Origin: Clostridia bacterium
GTDB lineage: Bacteria; Bacillota; Clostridia; Oscillospirales; Acutalibacteraceae
NCBI GenBank assembly: GCA_017407755.1
Contig: JAFQVY010000010.1
Location: 178,843-242,842 of the forward strand
Length of the DNA stretch: 64,000 nucleotides
Direction of reading: 5' to 3'
Numbering within the stretch: the stretch's first letter is position 1; each line of letters starts with the position of its first letter. Positions 25,599 through 34,117 of the stretch are shown here, piece by piece. The notes under the pieces were generated by a model. That model made no database searches. It was given only the letters and a program-made list of their open reading frames with translations, and was not told where the DNA came from. The position numbers were made by a program, and so were the translations under genes.

Positions 25599-25841
25599 AT
25601 GAAATTAAATAAAATGAAAATCGGGCAAAAAGCAATTGTAGATTTTATCGATATTTCGCCCTCTACACGAAGGCTAATTGAAATGGGTTTTTCAAAAAAT
25701 GCTCAAGTAGAGATGCTGATTAGAGGAATGAGCAATAGCCTTACGGCGTATAGGATAAAAAATACTGTTGTTGCGCTTAGAGATGAAACAGCAGAGAATA
25801 TTAATGTAACTCTTGTATATGGCGGTAGCAATGGACAATAA
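25599..25841 (+). CDS. feoA: FeoA, ferrous iron transport accessory protein
   Basis: 80-residue SH3-like protein. The hallmark RRLIEMGFSKNAQVEMLIRG is present. It supports FeoB-mediated Fe(II) uptake at the cytoplasmic face. AAGGTG precedes the ATG. The end overlaps feoB by 11 bases. No clear Fur box was found in the 130-base upstream region. Confidence 0.94.
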   Translation: MKLNKMKIGQKAIVDFIDISPSTRRLIEMGFSKNAQVEMLIRGMSNSLTAYRIKNTVVALRDETAENINVTLVYGGSNGQ

Positions 25842-27696
25842 TTCATACACCATAGCCTTGGCAGGCAATCCGAATGTTGGAAAAAGCACTGTATTTAATG
25901 GAATAACGGGTCTTAATCAGCACACAGGAAACTGGTCAGGAAAAACCGTTGAGGTTTACAAAGGTGAATTTAAATATGACAATAGCATACATAAAATAAT
26001 CGATTTGCCCGGAAGCTATTCTGTGTTTGCTGAATCAGAAGAAGAGCTTGTAACAAAGGATTTTATCGACAATGGATATTATGACGTTATTATTATTGTT
26101 GTTGATGCCTCGGCATTGGAAAGAAATCTTGGTTTTGCAATTCAGATACTTATGAAAAGCTCAAAAGCAGTACTGTGTGTTAATATGAATGACGTAGCTA
26201 AGAGAAAAGGAATATTTGTTGACGAAGATGAATTGTCCCTTCAGCTTGGTATTCCTGTAGTAAAAACAAGCGCCAAAAAGAAAAAAGGCATAGATGAGTT
26301 AATAAAAACTGCTTTAGTGGTTGCTGATGAAAGAAGAAACACTTTTCAAGTTAGAGATATCAAAAATCTAAATGATATCAAAGACGAAATCCTTTTATCT
26401 CAGCGAATTTCAGAAAAGTGCGGTGAAATCTATAATACCTCGGTAAGTAAAAGAGAAATTAAAAGACCTGACATTAACAGAAGGCTTGATAATTTATTTA
26501 CGTCTAAAAAAAGCGGTATTTTAATAATGATTTTATTTTTGCTGGGGCTTTTCTGGCTCACTGCATTTGGTGCTAATTACCCGAGCGAGTTATTCAGCAG
26601 TATGTTTTCTTATATTTTAGAAACCATATCGCTATTGTTAACTGACTTGTCGGTGCCTCTTGCTTTGGTATCTTTTTTATGTGACGGAGTTTTAAAAACT
26701 GCTTGCTGGGTTGTTGCGGTAATGCTTCCTCCTGCGCTTATTTTCTTCCCTATTTTCGCATTGCTTGAGGATTTTGGTTATCTTCCCCGCGTTGCTTTTA
26801 ATGTAGACGGAATATTCAAAAAAGCAGGAACCAGCGGAAAACAAGCTCTTACAATGATGATGGGTTTTGGCTGTAATGCTTGCGGTGTGGTTGGCTGCAG
26901 AATAATCAGCTCAAAAAAAGAACGTAATATTGCTATGCTTACCAATAGCTTTATCCCTTGTAACGGTAGAATTCCCACTTTAATTGCATTGGGCACAATT
27001 TTCTTTGCAACGTCTTTTTCTGTAGCAACTACTTCAATAATCACTTCACTTATAATGGTTTTACTGCTAATGCTTTCGTTTGCAGTAACTCTTTTTGTAA
27101 GTAAAATCATCTCATTAATTTACAAGAACACATCTTCCCCCTTTATTCTTGAACTTCCCGATTACAAAAAACCTCAATTCGTTAAGACTATATGTCTGTC
27201 AATTAAAAACAAAGTTTTAAGCGTGTTGTTACGTGCAGTTGCAGTTGCTTTACCGGCGGGAGCTATTATCTGGTTTTTAGCAAATATAAGCATCAACGGC
27301 GACAGTATACTCACTTTAATCACAGGCTTTTTAGACCCATTTGCCTCATATTTAGGAATAGACGGAACTATTCTTACCGCATTTATACTTGGATTTCCGG
27401 CTAATGAAATTGTAATTCCGATTATATTAATGTCCTACACTGCTAAGGGAGCTCTTACTGATTATACATCGCTATCAGCCTTAGGTGAACTTCTCAGGAA
27501 TAACGGTTGGAATTCTGTTACTGCACTGTGCACAATGATTCTCTGCGTTTTTCACTTCCCCTGTTCTACAACCTGTATAACAATATATAAAGAAACTAAA
27601 AGCAAGTCCCTAACTGCACTGTCGGTTGCAATTCCTCTTTTGATAGGAGTTGTTCTTTGCTTAGCTGTCAATCTGCTTTCTCGAATCTTTTTCTAA
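25831..27696 (+). CDS. feoB: FeoB, ferrous iron transporter
   Basis: 621 residues, at the short end for the family. The N-terminal G domain has G1 GNPNVGKST (12-20), G3 DLPGSYS and an NMND motif in the G4 position. A membrane domain of about eight segments follows, with the two Gate motifs including GFGCNACGV and CNGRIPTL. It imports Fe(II). ATG 25831 lies inside feoA; an in-frame ATG at 25813 is possible but would lengthen the overlap and displace the G1 motif. The 3' end overlaps the convergent sigK gene by 29 bases, an antisense arrangement with no terminator between them. Confidence 0.95.
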   Translation: MDNNSYTIALAGNPNVGKSTVFNGITGLNQHTGNWSGKTVEVYKGEFKYDNSIHKIIDLPGSYSVFAESEEELVTKDFIDNGYYDVIIIVVDASALERNLGFAIQILMKSSKAVLCVNMNDVAKRKGIFVDEDELSLQLGIPVVKTSAKKKKGIDELIKTALVVADERRNTFQVRDIKNLNDIKDEILLSQRISEKCGEIYNTSVSKREIKRPDINRRLDNLFTSKKSGILIMILFLLGLFWLTAFGANYPSELFSSMFSYILETISLLLTDLSVPLALVSFLCDGVLKTACWVVAVMLPPALIFFPIFALLEDFGYLPRVAFNVDGIFKKAGTSGKQALTMMMGFGCNACGVVGCRIISSKKERNIAMLTNSFIPCNGRIPTLIALGTIFFATSFSVATTSIITSLIMVLLLMLSFAVTLFVSKIISLIYKNTSSPFILELPDYKKPQFVKTICLSIKNKVLSVLLRAVAVALPAGAIIWFLANISINGDSILTLITGFLDPFASYLGIDGTILTAFILGFPANEIVIPIILMSYTAKGALTDYTSLSALGELLRNNGWNSVTALCTMILCVFHFPCSTTCITIYKETKSKSLTALSVAIPLLIGVVLCLAVNLLSRIFF

Positions 27697-28360
27697 GCAG
27701 AGTGAGTGCCTTTTTTTCTATTCTCGATATATAAGAACGTGAAATATTTAGTTTTTGTGCAACTTCTCTCTGAGTAAGAGGTTTTTCGCCGTTAAGTCCG
27801 TATCTCATGACTATAATGTTTTTTTCTCTGTCATCCAGTACCTCGCTCATATATCTGCCGATTTTTGATATACTCATCTTATCTTCAAGTTCCTGGGTAA
27901 AATCATCTTCAACCGCCAAAACATCGATAAGTGTTAATGGATTTCCGTCTTTGTCTGTATCAATTGAATCGCTGAGGGACATATCTTGTGCTGACTTTTT
28001 GGAATTTCTAAAATGCATAAGAATCTCGTTTTCTATACATCTGGAGGCATAACTGGATAACCTTATATTCCGTTGAGGGTCATAGGAATTTATAGCTTTT
28101 ATCAACCCGATTGTTCCTATAGATACCAAATCCTCCTGCTCAGCAAGGTTAACCGCATAATACTTTTTTATTATGTGAGCAACAAGCCTCAGATTATGTT
28201 CTACCAGCTTATTTCTTGCGAACACGTCGCCATTTTTACTTCTTTCTATATATTCCTGTTCTTTTTCTTCTGACAAAGGCTTAGGAAAGGAGTTTCCACG
28301 GCAAACGTGAAGAATAAAAACGTAGAGAAAACTTGAAAGCCACGTTAAAAAATTAAACAT
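27668..28360 (-). CDS. sigK: RNA polymerase sporulation factor pro-sigma-K
   Basis: 230 residues. A short hydrophobic N-terminus (about 1-21) is the expected pro-sequence, removed by the SpoIVFB protease. It is followed by the sigma-K hallmark NSFPKPLSEEKEQEYIERS. Regions 2 (ARNKLVEHNLRLVAHIIKKYY), 2.4 (SSYASRCIENEILMHFR) and 4.2 (LTQREVAQKLNISRSYISRIEKKAL) are all intact, so no skin-type element interrupts the gene. Sigma-K directs late mother-cell transcription. ATG 28360 has GGAG nine bases upstream, but this site lies in the stem of the prfC terminator hairpin. Confidence 0.93.
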   Translation of the reverse strand: MFNFLTWLSSFLYVFILHVCRGNSFPKPLSEEKEQEYIERSKNGDVFARNKLVEHNLRLVAHIIKKYYAVNLAEQEDLVSIGTIGLIKAINSYDPQRNIRLSSYASRCIENEILMHFRNSKKSAQDMSLSDSIDTDKDGNPLTLIDVLAVEDDFTQELEDKMSISKIGRYMSEVLDDREKNIIVMRYGLNGEKPLTQREVAQKLNISRSYISRIEKKALTLLRKRFEKAD

Positions 28361-28416
28361 AAAAACACTCTCCGAAATATGATGATAAATCATATTCAGA
28401 GAGTGTTAATTTTTTG
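28361..28416. terminator. prfC terminator hairpin that overlaps the sigK ribosome site
   Basis: AACACTCTC (28364-28372) pairs with GAGAGTGTT (28399-28407). Inside it, AATATGAT (28376-28383) pairs with ATCATATT (28389-28396). On the minus strand five T follow and lead straight into the sigK ATG; on the plus strand AATTTTTT follows. The sigK Shine-Dalgarno GGAG (28370-28373) is in the outer stem. Confidence 0.75.
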
Positions 28417-28424
28417 CAAGTCCT

Positions 28425-30035
28425 TTAATTATTTGTACCGAATTCCTGAAGCATAAGCTCTTTGTTGTGCTCTAATGCCCAACCAATGCTCCACTCACTG
28501 GTGAAAAGCAAAAGCTTGTTGCCCTTTAAGTCTTGAATTCGCTTAGTGTCTGATGCTAAATCAAGATGCTTAACATCAATTTCCTCATTTGTAATCCAAC
28601 GGATATATTGGTAAGGCAATGAAGTCATAATAATATCGCAGTTATATTCACCTTCTAATCGGTGTTTTAAAACATCAAACTGCAAAACACCTACAACGCC
28701 TACAATAACTTCTTCCATACCGGCGTCAAGCTCCTGAAAAATCTGAATTGCACCCTCCTGTGCAATCTGATTTATTCCCTTAATAAACTGCTTGCGCTTC
28801 ATTGTGTCCTTTTGACGTACAAGAGCAAAATGCTCAGGGGCGAATGTAGGAATACCTTTAAATTTAAATTTACTGCCAACAGAGCAAATAGTATCGCCAA
28901 TTGAAAATACACCGGGGTCAAAAATGCCGATAATGTCGCCTGCATAAGCTTCTTCGACCATTTCACGCTCTGACGCCATCATTTGCTGAGGCTGTAAGAG
29001 CTTGATTTTTCTGCCACCCTGAACATGGTAAAGCTCCATATCTTTTTCAAACCTGCCTGAGCAAATTCGCATAAATGCAATTCGGTCACGATGCATTTTG
29101 TTCATATTTGCCTGAATCTTAAACACAAAAGCAGACATTACATCAGAAGAAGGCTCTATAATACCTTCATCAGATTCACGTGCAAGAGGCGGAGTAGTAA
29201 ATTCAAGAAAAGACTTAAGGAACGGCTCAACACCAAAATTATTAAGTGCAGAGCCAAAGAAAACAGGAGTAAGCTTGCCTTCTCTTACTCTGCTTAAGTC
29301 AAATTCATCACCGGCACCCTCTAAAAGCTCTACGTTATCCATAAGGTCTTGCATCATATATGGGCCTAAACGCTCTTTTAGTTCATCAGAATCCAAGGGT
29401 AAAATATCTTGCAAAACTTCTTTCTGACCGTTATTTGCGGTATATGCAAGGACGTTTTGAGTAGCCATATCAAAAACGCCTTTAAAGTCGTTACCTGAAC
29501 CGATAGGCCAGTTAACGGGACAAGTGTTGATACCAAGGACATTTTCGATTTCTTCTAAAAGCTCAAAGGGGTCTTTGGCTTCTCTGTCCATCTTATTTAT
29601 AAAAGTAATAATAGGTATGTTTCTCATTACACATACCTTGAAAAGCTTAACTGTCTGTTTTTCAACACCCTTTGCAGCATCAATTACCATTACGGCAGAG
29701 TCAGCTGCCATCAGGGTTCTGTAGGTGTCCTCAGAGAAGTCCTGATGTCCCGGTGTGTCAAGGATATTTACACAATAACCGTCATATTTAAACTGCATAA
29801 CGGAAGAAGTTACCGAAATACCTCTCTGCTTTTCAATTTCCATCCAGTCTGAAACAGCGTGCTTTGCAGTTCTTTTACCTTTAACAGAGCCTGCAAGGTT
29901 AATGGCGCCGCCGTATAATAGTAACTTTTCTGTTAAAGTTGTTTTACCGGCGTCAGGATGCGAAATAATCGCAAATGTGCGACGCTTTTCAATTTCATTT
30001 TTAATGTTTACCAAAGCCAAAGCCCTCACTAACAT
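28425..30035 (-). CDS. prfC: Peptide chain release factor 3
   Basis: 536-residue translational GTPase that recycles RF1/RF2 from the ribosome. G1 is SHPDAGKTT, G3 DTPGHQDF and G4 NKMDR. The RF3-type domains 2 and 3 follow the G domain. ATG 30035 has only a weak site. A TTG at 30014 with GTGAGGG eight bases upstream gives an N-terminus closer to E. coli RF3 and may be the true start. It stands alone behind the tRNA-Ser gene. Confidence 0.95.
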   Translation of the reverse strand: MLVRALALVNIKNEIEKRRTFAIISHPDAGKTTLTEKLLLYGGAINLAGSVKGKRTAKHAVSDWMEIEKQRGISVTSSVMQFKYDGYCVNILDTPGHQDFSEDTYRTLMAADSAVMVIDAAKGVEKQTVKLFKVCVMRNIPIITFINKMDREAKDPFELLEEIENVLGINTCPVNWPIGSGNDFKGVFDMATQNVLAYTANNGQKEVLQDILPLDSDELKERLGPYMMQDLMDNVELLEGAGDEFDLSRVREGKLTPVFFGSALNNFGVEPFLKSFLEFTTPPLARESDEGIIEPSSDVMSAFVFKIQANMNKMHRDRIAFMRICSGRFEKDMELYHVQGGRKIKLLQPQQMMASEREMVEEAYAGDIIGIFDPGVFSIGDTICSVGSKFKFKGIPTFAPEHFALVRQKDTMKRKQFIKGINQIAQEGAIQIFQELDAGMEEVIVGVVGVLQFDVLKHRLEGEYNCDIIMTSLPYQYIRWITNEEIDVKHLDLASDTKRIQDLKGNKLLLFTSEWSIGWALEHNKELMLQEFGTNN

Positions 30036-30094
30036 TTATTTTCCACAGGTAATTATACTTTTATCTTAATTTTATGTCAAGGTAATTAGCATAA

Positions 30095-30127
30095 AAGAAA
30101 CCACCCTAAAATTAATTCAGGGTGGTT
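30095..30127 (-). terminator. Terminator of tRNA-Ser
   Basis: A 9-bp stem (30099-30107 with 30119-30127) starts right after the CCA end of the tRNA on the minus strand and is followed by TCTTTT. Confidence 0.75.
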
Positions 30128-30128
30128 T

Positions 30129-30220
30129 TGGCGGAGATGAAGAGATTTGAACTCTTGCGCCGGAGTTACCGACCTACCGCATTTCGAGTGCGGACCCTTC
30201 AACCACTTGGGTACATCTCC
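30129..30220 (-). tRNA. tRNA-Ser (CGA anticodon)
   Basis: On the minus strand the acceptor stem GGAGATG pairs with CATCTCC. The anticodon arm CCGCA-CTCGAAA-TGCGG puts CGA at positions 34-36, reading the serine codon UCG. A long variable arm, as in all serine tRNAs, and an encoded CCA end are present. It has its own promoter and terminator. Confidence 0.95.
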
Positions 30221-30234
30221 GTTTAAACATACTT

Positions 30235-30263
30235 ATTTTACAAATATAAGAAGTAAATGTCAA
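30235..30263 (-). promoter_or_regulatory. Promoter of tRNA-Ser
   Basis: On the minus strand TTGACA (30263-30258) and TAAAAT (30240-30235) are 17 bases apart. The tRNA starts 15 bases after the -10 box. Confidence 0.75.
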
Positions 30264-30334
30264 GAGTTTTAGTAGTCACCGCAAGTTAAAATACCGCATA
30301 AAATGTAATGTATATTGCTTAGGAGGTGTGTAAT

Positions 30335-30778
30335 TTGGCGTTGGATACCAGAGAGCTATTTGCAAGGCTTATAAAATGCGAAGCTGGCGGCGAAGGTGAC
30401 AACGGAATGCGCGCGGTAGCGTCGGTTATTATTAACCGTTCCGAAGTTAAAACAGGAGAATTCGCACGGGTAAGCAACGGCGGAGACGTAAGAGCCATAA
30501 TCACTCAGCCTTGTCAGTTTACCTGTCTGAAAGAAGTTGTAGACGGCAGGTACAATTCTCAGAACGTATATAATATAACCCCTGACCAAGAGCATTATGA
30601 TATCGCAGACTGGGCCTTAGCAGGAAATACAGATTCAAGTGTCGGTAATTCAATATTCTTTTTTAACCCATATAGTAAAACCTGTCCTAATTATTTTCCT
30701 TCTAGAGTCGGAGTAATATATAATCGTGTTGGCGATCACTGTTTTTATTCACCAACAAATGCTTATGACAATACTTAG
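30335..30778 (+). CDS. cwlJ: Spore cortex-lytic cell wall hydrolase, CwlJ-like
   Basis: 147 residues forming a single SleB/CwlJ hydrolase domain (KCEAGGEGDNGMRAVASVIINR, GNSIFFFNPYSKTCP). There is no signal peptide or peptidoglycan-binding domain, which separates CwlJ from SleB. CwlJ degrades cortex during germination and is placed in the spore coat from the mother cell. A TTG start at 30335 is chosen because AGGAGG at 30321-30326 lies eight bases upstream; a GTG at 30326 overlaps that site. gerQ follows after 14 bases, the usual partner needed for CwlJ localisation. Confidence 0.88.
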   Translation: MALDTRELFARLIKCEAGGEGDNGMRAVASVIINRSEVKTGEFARVSNGGDVRAIITQPCQFTCLKEVVDGRYNSQNVYNITPDQEHYDIADWALAGNTDSSVGNSIFFFNPYSKTCPNYFPSRVGVIYNRVGDHCFYSPTNAYDNT

Positions 30779-30792
30779 TATAGGAGAATTTT

Positions 30793-31299
30793 ATGTATAA
30801 TCAGCAAGACTTGTCAAGAATTTATGGTGTTCCCATTTCTACACCGTCAACATTACCCGGTGGTACATTGCCTAATATGCTAAGCGACAGAATTCCAAGC
30901 ATAGAAGAAATTGCTCAATATGACGGAAATCAAAACAGACCGCAAAGTGTAATTAATGTACCTCAAATTTTAGGAAACAACGGTATCGCAGGTTTAAAAC
31001 CTGCACCGGAAAGATCTGATACTATTCCTATTTATGAGGACGTAATACAAAACGCTACTCCTGCCGGAGGAATAGGTGCAGAGCAAAATGACAGTATAGA
31101 ATACCTTAACGGATTAATCCGAACACAAATTGGCAGACGTGCAAGTATTGATTTTCTTTTAGGCACCAACGGAATGGTAACAAAAGACGGCTATATCCTG
31201 GGAGTTGGTTCCAATTACATTCTTATAAATGAAGTGGATACCGACGATATAACCGCTTGTGATTTTTACAATATTAAATTTATAAGATTTTTCTATTAA
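30793..31299 (+). CDS. gerQ: Spore coat protein GerQ
   Basis: 168 residues. The N-terminal two-fifths is low complexity, rich in Pro/Asn/Gln. The conserved C-terminal part (SIEYLNGLIRTQIGRRASID, FLLGTNGMVTKDGYILGVG, NYILINEV) matches GerQ (YwdL), a coat protein crosslinked by transglutaminase and required for CwlJ function. AGGAG precedes the ATG. It ends in a 4-base convergent overlap with hemW. Confidence 0.92.
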   Translation: MYNQQDLSRIYGVPISTPSTLPGGTLPNMLSDRIPSIEEIAQYDGNQNRPQSVINVPQILGNNGIAGLKPAPERSDTIPIYEDVIQNATPAGGIGAEQNDSIEYLNGLIRTQIGRRASIDFLLGTNGMVTKDGYILGVGSNYILINEVDTDDITACDFYNIKFIRFFY

Positions 31300-32399
31300 A
31301 TTAAATCGGCGATAACAGTATTTGAAAGAAGAAAACCTTTTTCGGTAAGTCTTATACTGTTACCGTCGTTTTCTATATATCCGTTAGCCTCATAAAGCTT
31401 AACTTTTTGAAAAAATCTTGTATCAAATTCTATACCGTACAATCTTTTTGCCTCGTTAATATTTAAACCGTTTTTAGTTCTCAGCATAAGCATAATATAT
31501 TCTTCTGCTGTATTCCCTTCCCCATCTTCAACAATTTGGTTATTTTTAAATGCCTCTACGCTTCTGGGGTAATAAAAACGCTTCCCGTTAACAAGTGAGT
31601 GAGCAGAGGGACCTAAGCCGAGATAGTCCTTAAGCTGCCAGTATCGCATATTGTGCTTGCTGAATAAACCATATTTGCAGAAGTTTGATATTTCATAATG
31701 TTCATATCCGTTAGATTTAAGATATTCACTTGTTGCTAAATATAACTCTGCCTGTAAATCATCGCTTGCAAATTGAAAACGGTTTCTTTCTTTACCGAAT
31801 ACTGTATTTGGCTCTATGGTAAGCAGATATGTGCTTATATGAGTAGCACAAAGAGAACTGGCAAAATCAAGTGTTTTAATTAAACTTTCCTTTGTCTGTT
31901 CGGGAATTCCCAGCATTACATCTAAAGAGATATTAGAAATACCGCTCTTTTTTATTTGGTCAACGGTGACAAGAACATCTTCCCTGCTATGTCTTCTGCC
32001 CAAAAGTTTCAGTTCTTCGTCAATTGCACTCTGCATACCCAGTGATACCCTGTTAATTCCGTTATATTTAAGCTCAGCGAAATCGAGATTGTCGGCTGAT
32101 GACGGATTAGCCTCGAGGGTAATCTCGCAATCTGTATCAAATTTGAAGGCCTTACGGGCATAGTTTAATATTTTAATAATCCTGTTGTTTCCTAAAAGTG
32201 ACGGAGTACCTCCGCCAAAGTATACAGTGTCAACGCTTTTACCTTTAAGTTTTTCAGACCAAAAGCTGATACTTTTCAAAAGTGACCCTACGAAATCGTC
32301 AATCTCTTTATCGTCAGATTTAATGCTGTAAAAATCGCAGTAATTGCATTTGCCGTCGCAGAATGGTACATGTATATATAGACCTAAGGAATTATTCAA
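31296..32399 (-). CDS. hemW: HemW-like radical SAM protein (heme chaperone)
   Basis: 367 residues. The radical SAM cluster motif is HVPFCDGKCNYCDF, which has the extra cysteine typical of HemW; VYFGGGTPS and the C-terminal HemN_C domain follow. Once annotated as oxygen-independent coproporphyrinogen oxidase, this family is now regarded as a heme-binding chaperone. A TTG start at 32399 is inferred from AGGAG at 32409-32413 with a 9-base spacer. It has a perfect consensus promoter and a leader with a very stable hairpin. Confidence 0.9.
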   Translation of the reverse strand: MNNSLGLYIHVPFCDGKCNYCDFYSIKSDDKEIDDFVGSLLKSISFWSEKLKGKSVDTVYFGGGTPSLLGNNRIIKILNYARKAFKFDTDCEITLEANPSSADNLDFAELKYNGINRVSLGMQSAIDEELKLLGRRHSREDVLVTVDQIKKSGISNISLDVMLGIPEQTKESLIKTLDFASSLCATHISTYLLTIEPNTVFGKERNRFQFASDDLQAELYLATSEYLKSNGYEHYEISNFCKYGLFSKHNMRYWQLKDYLGLGPSAHSLVNGKRFYYPRSVEAFKNNQIVEDGEGNTAEEYIMLMLRTKNGLNINEAKRLYGIEFDTRFFQKVKLYEANGYIENDGNSIRLTEKGFLLSNTVIADLI

Positions 32400-32430
32400 G
32401 ATTATCAACTCCTAATTTATATATAAAGGG

Positions 32431-32460
32431 TTGAGGCAGAAACCGAAGTTTCTGCCTCAA
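32431..32460 (-). promoter_or_regulatory. 13-bp UUCG-capped hairpin in the hemW leader
   Basis: A perfect 13-bp stem (32431-32443 with 32448-32460) is capped on the minus strand by a C(UUCG)G tetraloop, an exceptionally stable form. No T-run follows in either direction, so it is not a standard terminator. It lies between the hemW promoter and start codon. Confidence 0.65.
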
Positions 32461-32507
32461 ATTTGGAAGGTATATGAAAAATAGGAAATATCATTTATTA
32501 CGAGAGT

Positions 32508-32536
32508 ATTATAGCAAAAAATCAGCTATTTGTCAA
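32508..32536 (-). promoter_or_regulatory. Perfect consensus promoter upstream of hemW
   Basis: On the minus strand TTGACA (32536-32531), exactly 17 bases, then TATAAT (32513-32508). Its upstream half, TTGACAAATAGCT, is identical to the rnpB promoter at 49141-49168. Confidence 0.85.
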
Positions 32537-32551
32537 GATTATTTTAGCTTT

Positions 32552-34105
32552 TCAAAGATAATTCTTGCTCTTAAGCGCTCTTTCTGCCAATGCATCGGGA
32601 ATAGTAAAAGAAAATATGTCTCTTTCATCATTTTCAAATTCTTGTGCGAACATATCAAGATATTCCTTAAGATTTTCGTATATATATTCCTCTGATCTAT
32701 CTCTTTCAGTACTTTCAAGGTGATTTTCAAGTTTAATCAGTGAAGGTACCGCAGAAGCTCCAAGCTCCTCCATAGCATCAAAATCAACAGAACTCAGGCT
32801 ACCACCAATATATCTGTTAACATTATATTTTGCAATAAGTGCATCGGTGTTTGGTAAAGCAACAAGCGAGAACATAAATACAATTACACAAACAGATACT
32901 GCAATTGTCTTAAGTTTTTTGACAAACAATTTTATACAAATCAAAACAAAAACAACGGCAATCAGCACCATAAACCAAGTAGCATACACTCTTTTTGGAG
33001 TGAGACCATAGGTGTTTATATACATAGCCATTTTGGCAATTGCGGTGCTTATGAGTATTAAAGTAGCAAGAGAAAATACTATAACAGTGATTTTTAACAC
33101 GATGTTGCTGAATTTACTGTTCCTTTTTAAAAATATAATTACAGCAAAAAGAAGTAATAAGTTGATAAATGACACTGTACAAAGCTGGAAAAATCCCTCT
33201 CTGGCGTATGATGCATAGCTGAATTCTTCAGGAAGAACGCCTGTAAAGCCTGATATGTAGTATTTCCACTGAGAAATAAAGAAAACTCCATATATAAACA
33301 TAACGGGAGTTAAAGCGGCTATTACTGTAACAGGCGGTGCAATTTTAACCTTTTCTCCTGCTTTCTTTACGTTATCTTTGCAAAGTACATTTTCACATTT
33401 GTTGTCAACTGATGAAATAAAAAGACCGTAGATGTATAAGCCGATAGGTACGCCTAAAATCAGACTTCCGATATGTGCCAAGATATTAAAATCAAAATCA
33501 AAAATATTATCAATAAGCAATGTAAAATCGCTGTCGTATGAAAGCAGATTAAATATAACAACAGTTGGTATTATAGCTATAGCTACACCAATTATGATTT
33601 TAACAAAAATCTTGCCCTTTCCTTTAGAACCGCCTGAAAACATCGCTATAAACATTTTACCGAAGGAGCAGAACGGTAGAATTATCAGAGCCTTGAAAAA
33701 GTCAACCAAAATCAAATTAGAAAAGCCTTGTTCTATACAGTTTCCGAAGGCTGAATATAAAAAATAACAAAAAGAAATCAAAGAGTAACTATATGAGAAA
33801 AACTGAATTTGGCTATTTGATGTTAATATAAGCGAGGCGGAAATAACAACTGCTGATATTAAAGCAAGAGTTGGCATCAACGTTATTTTTCTTTTCTTTA
33901 CTTTAACTATAATTAGCGCAGAAGCGAAAAGTATAAGCGTGAATATAAATCCTCCAAAGGGGCTTTCGCTTATGGGAAACACTCTGCAAAAAAGATAACC
34001 AAACAAAAGACTTAACCAAGCAAATACGCTATCAGCCACAGAATATTCTCTCTTGGTTTTTACTACGTTATTTGATGTGTACGGATTAGGTTCAATTTGA
34101 TTCAT
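32552..34105 (-). CDS. DUF4173-like multipass membrane protein
   Basis: 517 residues with about 11-13 hydrophobic segments and a soluble C-terminal tail of about 80 residues. The sequence resembles DUF4173/DUF4153-type integral membrane proteins (FCRVFPISESPFGGF, FYALIRFFY-like aromatic loops, YVNTYGLTPKR-like segment seen as MYINTYGLTPKRVYATW). Function unknown. It follows the small membrane protein and the XRE-DUF2975 pair on the same strand and is probably cotranscribed with them. Confidence 0.75.
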   Translation of the reverse strand: MNQIEPNPYTSNNVVKTKREYSVADSVFAWLSLLFGYLFCRVFPISESPFGGFIFTLILFASALIIVKVKKRKITLMPTLALISAVVISASLILTSNSQIQFFSYSYSLISFCYFLYSAFGNCIEQGFSNLILVDFFKALIILPFCSFGKMFIAMFSGGSKGKGKIFVKIIIGVAIAIIPTVVIFNLLSYDSDFTLLIDNIFDFDFNILAHIGSLILGVPIGLYIYGLFISSVDNKCENVLCKDNVKKAGEKVKIAPPVTVIAALTPVMFIYGVFFISQWKYYISGFTGVLPEEFSYASYAREGFFQLCTVSFINLLLLFAVIIFLKRNSKFSNIVLKITVIVFSLATLILISTAIAKMAMYINTYGLTPKRVYATWFMVLIAVVFVLICIKLFVKKLKTIAVSVCVIVFMFSLVALPNTDALIAKYNVNRYIGGSLSSVDFDAMEELGASAVPSLIKLENHLESTERDRSEEYIYENLKEYLDMFAQEFENDERDIFSFTIPDALAERALKSKNYL

Positions 34106-34117
34106 AACTAAACTCCT

